Source: Saprospiraceae bacterium (GTDB taxonomy: Bacteria; Bacteroidota; Bacteroidia; Chitinophagales; Saprospiraceae). From it: a stretch of DNA of 22,966 nt. The notes beneath the pieces are model-generated. The model was given only the letters and a program-made list of their open reading frames with translations, was not told the origin of the DNA and did no database searches. Shown here piece by piece: positions 17,116 through 22,883 of this stretch (the stretch's first letter is position 1; the number at the start of each line of letters is the position of its first letter). Location: the NCBI GenBank assembly GCA_020849825.1, contig JADZFP010000443.1, positions 1 through 22,966 on the forward strand. The letters run 5' to 3'. The position numbers were made by a program, and so were the translations under genes.

Positions 17116-18186
17116 ATGAGGAAACGCGCAGTTGCTCAATTTCACCTTCAACTCGAGGAACAATTGGTTGCACTCAGGGCGGAATTGAGGCAACAAACCT
17201 ACCAGCCCGGGCCATATCGCACTTTTTTTATTTACGACCCCAAAAAACGCTGCATCAGCGCTGCCCCTTTTCGCGACCGGGTCGTTCATCATGCTTTATG
17301 CCAGATTATTCATCCGGAACTGGAAAAAAGATTGATTGCTGATACCTATGCAAACCGTACGGGAAAAGGGACACACAAGGCAATCCGACGTTGTCAGTAT
17401 TTCCTGAGGCGACACGATTACGTGCTGAAAGCGGATATTCAAAAGTATTTCCCTTCTATCGACCTCGAAATACTCAAATCGCAAATCGCCCGGTATATTA
17501 AATGCCCGAGAACACGATGGCTGACAGATTTAATCATCGACAACTCCAATCCTCAGGAAATTGTACTCAACTATTACGCGGGCGATCATCTGTTTACGCC
17601 CGTCGAACGCCGAAAAGGCCTGCCAATGGGGAATCTGACCAGTCAATTATTCGCTAATTTCTACTTATCCGGGTTTGATCACTTTGTGAAAGAAGTCCTG
17701 CGCCGGCCTTATATCCGCTACGTCGACGATTTTCTCGTTTTTGGCGATAGCCGGGCAGCACTGGAGAAAGACCTGGAACGAATAAAAAACTGGCTTGCCG
17801 AACACCTTCGACTCAACTTGCATCCTGATAAAACGCATATCGTGCCATGCCGGCAAGGCATTACTTTTCTTGGGCAACGCATTTTTCGCGACTACAGGCG
17901 GTTGCGCAGGCAAAACGTCCAGCGCTTTTACAAACGATTAAGGCGGCGATTGAAAGATTTTTCGGCAGATGAACTTCCCCCGGAAAAACTCGAAGCGCAA
18001 CTCAACAGCTGGATGGGCCATGCCCGGCAGGCCGATACCTGGCGGCTTAGAAATAACATCCGGCGACAACTCATATTTCAACATCGTCTCCTTGTTTTGG
18101 AAACTCCCAAAGGCGCATGGAGGGTGCTCGAACGCCCACAAAAAAAGGCAGGAGGACAGCCCGAAAGCGATCCTCCCGCGTTTTGA
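17116..18186 (+). CDS. Diversity-generating retroelement reverse transcriptase
   Basis: This is the RT of a DGR, which copies the TR RNA with errors at adenines so that the cDNA can replace the VR. The 356-residue reading frame has GPYRTFFIYDPKKRCISAAP and FRDRVVHHALC (RT motifs 0-1), LKADIQKYFPSID with catalytic Asp107, GLPMGNLTSQLFANFYLSGF (residues 168 on; the xGNLTSQ form is diagnostic of DGR RTs) and RYVDDFLVFGD with Asp204/Asp205. There is no maturase or endonuclease domain. The conserved N-terminus appears to continue upstream in frame from 17053 (YDQLTSWENLLSACFNASKS). The frame is open back to the stop at 17020 but has no ATG, GTG or TTG there, so 17116 is used with reservation. The gene is convergent with TR, avd and the target, which is atypical. 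Confidence 0.93.
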   Translation: MRKRAVAQFHLQLEEQLVALRAELRQQTYQPGPYRTFFIYDPKKRCISAAPFRDRVVHHALCQIIHPELEKRLIADTYANRTGKGTHKAIRRCQYFLRRHDYVLKADIQKYFPSIDLEILKSQIARYIKCPRTRWLTDLIIDNSNPQEIVLNYYAGDHLFTPVERRKGLPMGNLTSQLFANFYLSGFDHFVKEVLRRPYIRYVDDFLVFGDSRAALEKDLERIKNWLAEHLRLNLHPDKTHIVPCRQGITFLGQRIFRDYRRLRRQNVQRFYKRLRRRLKDFSADELPPEKLEAQLNSWMGHARQADTWRLRNNIRRQLIFQHRLLVLETPKGAWRVLERPQKKAGGQPESDPPAF

Positions 18187-18247
18187 TATTCGGCGCCCTT
18201 TATAAAAAGACGCACTGGAGACAGCCTGGGCTATCAATGGCACACTC

Positions 18248-18267
18248 TGCCGGGCCGTAGCCCGGCA
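18248..18267. repeat. GC-rich hairpin in the spacer between TR and the RT gene
   Basis: tgccgggc (18248-18255) and gcccggca (18260-18267) form a perfect 8-bp stem with a cgta loop, without a T-tract. In the sense of the TR transcript (minus strand) it lies 24 nt past the TR end, where DGR RNAs are known to carry structured spacer sequence needed for priming. It may instead be a weak RT terminator. Confidence 0.6.
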
Positions 18268-18290
18268 AATTCCGGCCCGAACGGAAAGCA

Positions 18291-18411
18291 CTGGGAAAGC
18301 CGGAAACCGTTGTTGTTGTTCCGGTTGTTCGGATTGTTGTTGTTCCGCACCGACACCTGGCAGTTGTTATTGTTGTTGTTCCAGGAGCCGCCCCGCAACA
18401 CACGGCCCGCT
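18291..18411 (-). repeat. DGR template repeat (TR)
   Basis: This 121-nt segment aligns without gaps to the VR at 18881-19001 (constant offset 590). Read on the minus strand it corresponds to AGRVLRGGSW followed by six Asn codons, CQVSVR, four Asn, Pro, two Asn, Arg, four Asn and GFRLSQ. All 16 Asn codons are AAC or AAT. All 16 TR/VR differences fall on T of the plus strand, i.e. adenines of the TR sense strand, and 35 adenines are available. Identity stops sharply at both ends (18290 and 18412). It begins 24 nt after the avd stop codon, so it is probably transcribed with avd on the minus strand. It encodes no complete gene of its own. Confidence 0.97.
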
Positions 18412-18435
18412 TTTTCGGTCGCTCCAGCAGTAAAT

Positions 18436-18780
18436 TTACACACTTTTTATCCAGCCCCCTACCATCCTGCCGATTTCCAGCAATCGCTCTGCAAATTCGC
18501 CGTAACGCCTGGAATTGTAATACCCTAACTCATACCCCAAACGCAACAGATAACGCAATTTTTCAAGGCTCAAATTCACCGTCTTTAATCGCGCTTTTTT
18601 CTCTTCCCCGGACAAATAGTACGCCTCGATCAGCTTTTCCAATGTCTCCAAAGCCAGGTGCTCCATCCGGGTTCCCAGTATAAATCGCTGATCCCTCGGA
18701 AAATTATTCACCAAAGGAATCAGCACCTTCAACAACTCATACATCCGCATCACCACCCCTGCCTTCGAACTTTCTTCCAT
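18436..18780 (-). CDS. avd: Avd-like DGR accessory variability determinant (four-helix bundle)
   Basis: Predicted 114-residue all-helical basic protein. In the Bordetella phage DGR, Avd forms a pentameric barrel of four-helix-bundle subunits that binds the RT and the TR RNA and is required for mutagenic retrohoming. Visible features are the helices MRMYELLKVLIPLVNNFPRD, FILGTRMEHLALETLEKLIE, KKARLKTVNLSLEKLRYLLR and RRYGEFAERLLEIGRMVGG, typical of the Avd/23S-IVP-type four-helix family. The length is close to known Avd proteins. The gene lies between the target gene (terminator at 18808-18832) and the TR and has their orientation. The TR starts 24 nt after its stop. No clear Shine-Dalgarno or promoter was seen in the ~25 nt between the terminator and the ATG, so its transcription may depend on readthrough. 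Confidence 0.88.
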   Translation of the reverse strand: MEESSKAGVVMRMYELLKVLIPLVNNFPRDQRFILGTRMEHLALETLEKLIEAYYLSGEEKKARLKTVNLSLEKLRYLLRLGYELGYYNSRRYGEFAERLLEIGRMVGGWIKSV

Positions 18781-18807
18781 GCCGTTTTTGTTTTAAAGTC
18801 TTTTTCC

Positions 18808-18832
18808 AAAAAAAAATTTCGGCTTCGCCGAA
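18808..18832 (-). terminator. Terminator of the STAND/FGE target gene
   Basis: On the minus strand a 6-bp hairpin (ttcggc/gccgaa, 18832-18827 and 18823-18818) with a 3-nt loop is followed within two bases by nine T residues (18816-18808). It lies about 40 nt past the target stop codon and before avd. Confidence 0.75.
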
Positions 18833-18845
18833 TCTAAAAAACACA

Positions 18846-18861
18846 GGGTAAAAGGGTAAAA
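18846..18861. repeat. Tandem GGGTAAAA pair just past the VR
   Basis: Two head-to-tail copies of gggtaaaa (18846-18853 and 18854-18861) lie between the VR-end inverted repeat and the target gene terminator. Their role is unknown. Confidence 0.6.
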
Positions 18862-18868
18862 GTATAAA

Positions 18869-18881
18869 GGGTTAATAACCC
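18869..18881. repeat. Inverted repeat at the 3' end of the VR
   Basis: gggttaataaccc can form a 5-bp stem with a 3-nt loop. It overlaps the last VR base and includes the target stop codon. The TR lacks it. A hairpin or cruciform just past the VR stimulates homing in the Bordetella phage DGR, so this may be the equivalent, although the stem is short. Confidence 0.5.
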
Positions 18882-21616
18882 TGGGAAAGCCGGAAACCGT
18901 TGCTGATGCTCCGGACGTCCGGATCGTTGTAGTTCCGCACCGACACCTGGCAGTAGCCAAGGCTGTCGTACCAGGAGCCGCCCCGCAACACACGGCCCGC
19001 TCCGGAAGGCGCGCCGACCGGATTGATTCGCGGCCCTGAAGGGTAGGCGCCTTTCCAGTCGCCGCACCATTCCCACACGTTGCCGCTGAGGTCGAAGAAC
19101 CCCAAACCGTTGGCGCGCTGGGCGGCAACGGGCCAGCTGTGGCTCTTGCTGTTGCCATAGTACCAGCCCACGAGATCGAGGGTATCCGAACCGGCGTAGC
19201 GGAAGGTATCGCGGCGTATGCCCCCCCGGGCAGCCCACTCCCACTCGGCCTCGGTGGGCAGGCGAAAGCCGGGGCCGGGCAGGGGCCTTACGGTCCATTT
19301 ATACTGATCAGAACTACTCTCGTTCGTTTTGTCTTCTTCGTCTTTCCGTATCTCGTAGGCGCGCGCCAGGCCCATCCGCTCGCTGAGCCAGTTGGCGTAT
19401 TCGGCGGCGTCGTACCAGTTGACGTACACAACCGGGTGGTTGCCTTTCCAGCCCCAGGAGGGAGCAAAATCGTTGAGCGTATCGCCCTCGGGGCCTATGC
19501 GCTGCGCGATGCCCAGCCCCCGCGCCGCACAGTAGAGGTTGTATTGCCACACGGTGGTTTCGGTGCGCGCCAGGCGGTAGTCGGAGAGTGTGACCACGTA
19601 GGCCGAGTCGCATTCGTCGCCTGTTTCTCCCGGTTTTATACAGCCCGGCACGAAGGCGCCACCCTGTACGGGCAGCATGAAGGGGTAGTAGCGGGTCAGC
19701 AGGCTGTCGCGGTAGTAGTCGGGCGCGAGCGCTTGTATGGCGGCGAGCAGGGTATTTCGGGCGGCGGGGCCGTCGGCGAGGCGGGCGCCGGCAATCTGTT
19801 CGGCGGCGGCGGCACTGCCCAGCAGGCGGGCGGCAGCGGCGGCCCGGGCGCGGGCCTCGTACAGGCCGCCGGTTTCGGCCTGAAAAAAAGCGATTTCCAG
19901 CAGGCCGCGGGCCACGGCGGGGCGGTCTTGTTCGAGGCGGGCGGCGGCGTGCAGGGTCACGGCGGCGGCGGCATAGTCGAGGTCCACGACTTGCTGGCGG
20001 GCCTGGCTGAGCAGTACGCGTACGGCGACGGCGGCGTTGTCGTTGGCCCGGCGCAGGGCCTCGTCGGCGATCGCCTGGGCTTTTATGGCCTCGGCGGCCT
20101 GGGTGCGGGCATAGTCGGCGCTGTCGCGGGCGGCTTTTTCCGCTTCCCCCGCGCGCAGCTGGCTGGCTTCGGCGCGACCCTGCGCGGCCCGGGCCGATTC
20201 GGCCAGCACGAGGGCTTCCCGGCGGGCTTTTTCCGCCCGGTTTTCGCTTTGCGTGGCCGCCCAGGTCTGGTACAGGGCCCAGGCTGCCAGGGCGATGGCG
20301 CCGAGGGTAATGAGCCAGGCGCGGCGGGTGGCGGCCTGGGCTTTTTCTTTTTGGCGGCGTTGGTCTTCGGCCTCGCGCTGGAGGCGTTCTTTTTCTTCCT
20401 GTTCGCGGCGGGCTTTGGCGGCCTCCTGAATGGGGCCCACGAGGGTATCGTGGCCTACTTCGTACAGCAGGCGGCCCTGTTCGGCGCGCTCCCCACGCAG
20501 CAGAGAGGTGGCGGCGAGGCGGTCGAGCAGGGCCTGGTGTACGCCCGGCACGCCGAGCAGGGCCTGCGCGGCATAGGGTACGCGGGCGCCGTCTTTGATG
20601 AGCACGTCTTCGCAGAGGCGGCAGGCAGCGGCGCAGTCTTCGGGGCTCAGCTCGCGCAGGGTGCTGTCGTAAAAGTTGCGGAAAATCGACGACAGCTCGC
20701 CGAGGTCGCCAGCCGTCACCGTCGCGGGACCGGGGCCGGCGGGCAGGCCGGGCAGGATATGCCGCTCCACGTGCCGGCACACGATCTGGAGGGCCGAGGC
20801 GGCGTAGCGGCCGCTTGCTTCGTCGCGCAGGGCTTGCAGGATGGCATCGAGCGCCTCGGGGGTGTAAGCGAAGCGGGGCGTGGCGAAGCCGGGTTCGCCG
20901 GGCAGGGTTGTCAGGGCGGCCGGCTCCACGATGGCGGCGCGGGCTTGTTGTTCGTCGAGCGCGTCGAGCGGGTAGCCGTGGCGCAGGAGGTTGGGCAGGT
21001 AGTCTTCGAGGGTTTTGAGTTGGCTCATGCGGTCGGCCCGGATGGAGAACACGACCTTGAGTTCGAAGGGTTCGTTGAGGGCTTTTTCCTGGGCGGGGCT
21101 GAGTGCGGCCTCGGCGACGGCCTCGGGTACGGCGGTGTAGAGCGCCTCGGCGAGTTGTTGTTTGAAGGCCAGGATTTGGGCGGGCGGGTAACTGAACAAT
21201 TCTTCGAACTGGTCGAAGAACAGGATAAATTTTTTGTGTTCGCCCTGGCGGTTTTTGAGGGTCTGCCACAGTCCCGCGCCGAAGTCGGCAGCCGGAAACG
21301 GCCCGGGGTCGCCGGCCGGGCCGGGCGTCATCTGGTTGAGGAGCGTATCGGCGGGCGGGCGGGGCGCTTCGGGGCGGTAGGGGCCGAAGCGGACTTCCCA
21401 GAAGCGGTAGCGCTGGTCGGCGGCGAGTTTGGGGTAGATACCGGCGGCCAGCAGGGAGCTTTTCCCGAAGCCGCTGCGGCCGTACAGGATCACCACCTGT
21501 TCGAGGCGGATGAGGCGCCACAGGCGTTCGATATCGTTGTCGCGCCCGAAAAACCGGTCGCTTTCGTCGGTATGGAAGGGGCGTATGCCCGGGTAGCGAA
21601 AACGGTTGTTGTTCAT
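18872..21616 (-). CDS. DGR target: STAND NTPase (nSTAND1-like) with TM segment and C-terminal variable FGE/C-type-lectin-fold domain
   Basis: Predicted 914-residue signalling ATPase. The N-terminus YPGIRPFHTDESDRFFGRD is the nSTAND1-type entry. Walker A GRSGFGKSS is at 46-54 and Walker B FILFFDQFEELF has Asp135. The NTPase region runs to about 400. A coiled-coil charged stretch flanks one TM helix at about 432-452 (AWLITLGAIALAAWALYQTW), and an Ala/Arg-rich helical region runs to about 640. Residues about 645-914 are an FGE-sulfatase domain (RLPTEAEWEWAARGG, GNVWEWCGDW, RVLRGGSW), the fold used by most DGR variable proteins. The VR encodes residues 872-912, with variable positions 883-888, 896, 898, 900-901 and 903-905 and constant CQVSVR in between. 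The gene follows the SIR2-like gene by 6 nt and is very GC-rich. Function in ligand recognition and conflict signalling is inferred. Confidence 0.92.
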   Translation of the reverse strand: MNNNRFRYPGIRPFHTDESDRFFGRDNDIERLWRLIRLEQVVILYGRSGFGKSSLLAAGIYPKLAADQRYRFWEVRFGPYRPEAPRPPADTLLNQMTPGPAGDPGPFPAADFGAGLWQTLKNRQGEHKKFILFFDQFEELFSYPPAQILAFKQQLAEALYTAVPEAVAEAALSPAQEKALNEPFELKVVFSIRADRMSQLKTLEDYLPNLLRHGYPLDALDEQQARAAIVEPAALTTLPGEPGFATPRFAYTPEALDAILQALRDEASGRYAASALQIVCRHVERHILPGLPAGPGPATVTAGDLGELSSIFRNFYDSTLRELSPEDCAAACRLCEDVLIKDGARVPYAAQALLGVPGVHQALLDRLAATSLLRGERAEQGRLLYEVGHDTLVGPIQEAAKARREQEEKERLQREAEDQRRQKEKAQAATRRAWLITLGAIALAAWALYQTWAATQSENRAEKARREALVLAESARAAQGRAEASQLRAGEAEKAARDSADYARTQAAEAIKAQAIADEALRRANDNAAVAVRVLLSQARQQVVDLDYAAAAVTLHAAARLEQDRPAVARGLLEIAFFQAETGGLYEARARAAAAARLLGSAAAAEQIAGARLADGPAARNTLLAAIQALAPDYYRDSLLTRYYPFMLPVQGGAFVPGCIKPGETGDECDSAYVVTLSDYRLARTETTVWQYNLYCAARGLGIAQRIGPEGDTLNDFAPSWGWKGNHPVVYVNWYDAAEYANWLSERMGLARAYEIRKDEEDKTNESSSDQYKWTVRPLPGPGFRLPTEAEWEWAARGGIRRDTFRYAGSDTLDLVGWYYGNSKSHSWPVAAQRANGLGFFDLSGNVWEWCGDWKGAYPSGPRINPVGAPSGAGRVLRGGSWYDSLGYCQVSVRNYNDPDVRSISNGFRLSQGY
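18881..19001 (-). repeat. DGR variable repeat (VR)
   Basis: These 121 nt are the recipient of TR information, in frame at the 3' end of the target gene. Relative to TR, 13 of 16 Asn codons are changed (to Tyr, Asp, Ser, Leu, Gly, Tyr; Tyr, Asp; Asp, Val; Ser, Ile, Ser), using 16 substitutions. Every other position is identical. The constant end ggtttccggctttcccag (sense strand) directly before the divergence point is the likely initiation-of-mutagenic-homing site. Confidence 0.97.
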
Positions 21617-21622
21617 GGGGCG

Positions 21623-22738
21623 TCAGTTCATGTGGCGGATAATATCGAGCAGCGCGGCCCGTATGCGGTTCATTTCCACGCTGGCGTGTTCGCTCAGCAC
21701 GGTGCCGTTGCGGATGTTTTGGCGCAGCCCGGTGAAGCCGGCGCTCAGCAGGATGACCTGGTCGTGGAAATGTTTGTCGTTTTGGGCGGCAAAATGGGCG
21801 TCGAGTTTGTCGAGAATACGCTGGAGTTGGCCTTGTTTGAGCCAATCGAGCAGGTTTTGGCGCAGGGGGGCGCCGGTTTCGAAGCGCTGTTCGTGGGCGC
21901 GCCAGCGCAGGTGCAGTTCGGAGAGAAATTCGAGGGGCGCCATCCCGCTCACAAAGTCCACTTTGAATTGGTCGGCGAAAAAGACGAGGGTTTCGTCGGC
22001 CAGTTCGGGATTAAAGGCGTATTGCCGGCCCTTGCTCAGTTCGGGATTGAGCAGGCGCAGCAGGAGTTGCATATACCATTTATCGAACTGAAAGCCGAGG
22101 AAGATAAAATCGTCGGCATCGGTCAGGGCTTCGGAGACGGGCAGGTAAAAATCGTCGGTCAGGGGTTTGGCGCCCAGGATGCTGCGCAGGTAATCGAAGA
22201 GGTCTTCGTGGGTGAGCACCAGCGATTCGCGCTCCCCGATTTTGCCGAAGAGATTGAACAGCGCGCGTTGTTCTATGGGCTTGTCGGCGATGCGTTCGTG
22301 GGGTTTGGGCGTGCCGCGCCGGTGGTAAAAGCTGGACTGGTGGGCAATGCCTGCTTGTTCCAGCCAGCGGTGCAGGCCTTCGTCGGGCAAAGTGGAAACG
22401 ATCAGCGGGAAGGGCAGCTCGGCTATTTTGGCGTAGGCATCGGCCAGTCCGGCGGAAAATTCCTGGTAAAACGCCCCGATTTTTCCGCTCACGCGGGTAC
22501 GGGCGTCGAGGCCCGAGAAGAGGAAGAGTTCGTCGTTGGGGTAGCGCACGCTCAGATCGCCCCGGCGCAGTCCCGCGGGGTTGGCGGGGTCGTCGAGCCA
22601 GCGGCACAGGGCATCGAACACCCGCGTATCGGGCAGCAATTGGGGGCCGAGCAACAGGACGCATTTGCGTTGCAGGAGGGAGTCCAGGAGGTCATTCCAT
22701 TCGATATCGGCAGGGGAGAGCGTTGGGGAAGGCGGCAT
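21623..22738 (-). CDS. SIR2-like protein with C-terminal effector-associated-type helical region
   Basis: Predicted cytoplasmic protein of 371 residues. Residues about 15-280 resemble the SIR2_2-type Rossmann fold seen in bacterial defence proteins: SLLQRKCVLLLGPQLLPD (nucleotide-binding strand/loop), LPFPLIVSTLPDEGLHRWLE (position of the usual TTN-D loop), SLVLTHEDLFDYLRSILG and DDFIFLGFQFDKWYMQLLLR. Such domains hydrolyse NAD+ in several anti-phage systems. Here the canonical Asn of the TTN motif is not evident, so enzymatic activity is uncertain. Residues about 295-371 (LDWLKQGQLQRILDKLDA to ASVEMNRIRAALLDIIRHMN) are a helical tail like the effector-associated domains that link effectors to STAND partners. 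The ATG at 22738 is the first after the 5S terminator. The STAND target gene starts 6 nt downstream, so translational coupling is likely. Confidence 0.7.
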   Translation of the reverse strand: MPPSPTLSPADIEWNDLLDSLLQRKCVLLLGPQLLPDTRVFDALCRWLDDPANPAGLRRGDLSVRYPNDELFLFSGLDARTRVSGKIGAFYQEFSAGLADAYAKIAELPFPLIVSTLPDEGLHRWLEQAGIAHQSSFYHRRGTPKPHERIADKPIEQRALFNLFGKIGERESLVLTHEDLFDYLRSILGAKPLTDDFYLPVSEALTDADDFIFLGFQFDKWYMQLLLRLLNPELSKGRQYAFNPELADETLVFFADQFKVDFVSGMAPLEFLSELHLRWRAHEQRFETGAPLRQNLLDWLKQGQLQRILDKLDAHFAAQNDKHFHDQVILLSAGFTGLRQNIRNGTVLSEHASVEMNRIRAALLDIIRHMN

Positions 22739-22783
22739 CGTAGATTTGGTTTGGAGGCGAATATAGGAGAGAAAACAAAAAAA

Positions 22784-22807
22784 GTTTCACATCAAAAGAT
22801 GCAAAAC
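22784..22807. promoter_or_regulatory. Operator-like inverted repeat upstream of the SIR2-like/STAND operon
   Basis: gtttcacatc and gatgcaaaac around an aaaa centre pair at 8 of 10 positions, about 45 nt upstream of the ATG at 22738. A TATATTCG sequence (minus strand, 22765-22758) downstream of it resembles a -7 element with one mismatch. It could be a repressor site or a chance palindrome. Confidence 0.25.
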
Positions 22808-22832
22808 TTCCCTGAGCGGCGTCTCGGCCGCC

Positions 22833-22874
22833 AAAAACGAAGAAGCCCTTGCCGCGTTAGCGCGACAAGGGCTT
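22833..22874 (-). terminator. Terminator of the rRNA operon after 5S
   Basis: On the minus strand a 9-bp stem (aagcccttg 22843-22851 with 22866-22874), extended after one mismatch by 4 bp of cgcg with a ttag loop, is followed within a few bases by T5 (22837-22833). It lies about 10 nt after the 5S rRNA end. Confidence 0.75.
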
Positions 22875-22883
22875 GTAATTTGA

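Noticed and set aside
17116..18186. Group II intron maturase or retron reverse transcriptase
   Set aside because: There is no maturase X domain, endonuclease domain or intron RNA domains V/VI, and no msr/msd. The xGNLTSQ motif plus a TR/VR pair and an Avd-like gene identify a DGR RT.
18234..18443. Small minus-strand reading frame spanning the TR (Asn-rich peptide)
   Set aside because: The apparent peptide is the translation of the template repeat. It is explained by the DGR and has no start context or independent domain.
18291..19001. TR/VR pair as a simple segmental duplication or insertion-sequence ends
   Set aside because: Ordinary divergence would not restrict all 16 changes to adenines of one copy. 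The repeats are direct, not terminal inverted, with no transposase.
18872..19700. C-terminal FGE-sulfatase domain as a genuine formylglycine-generating enzyme
   Set aside because: The domain is fused to a STAND NTPase and its end is under DGR diversification; no sulfatase gene is nearby. It is better read as a binding scaffold.
19314..21845. Second long minus-strand frame overlapping the STAND gene
   Set aside because: Its translation is dominated by Arg, Pro and Ala, as expected from a frame-shifted reading of GC-rich coding DNA. The STAND frame has Walker motifs and the FGE signature.
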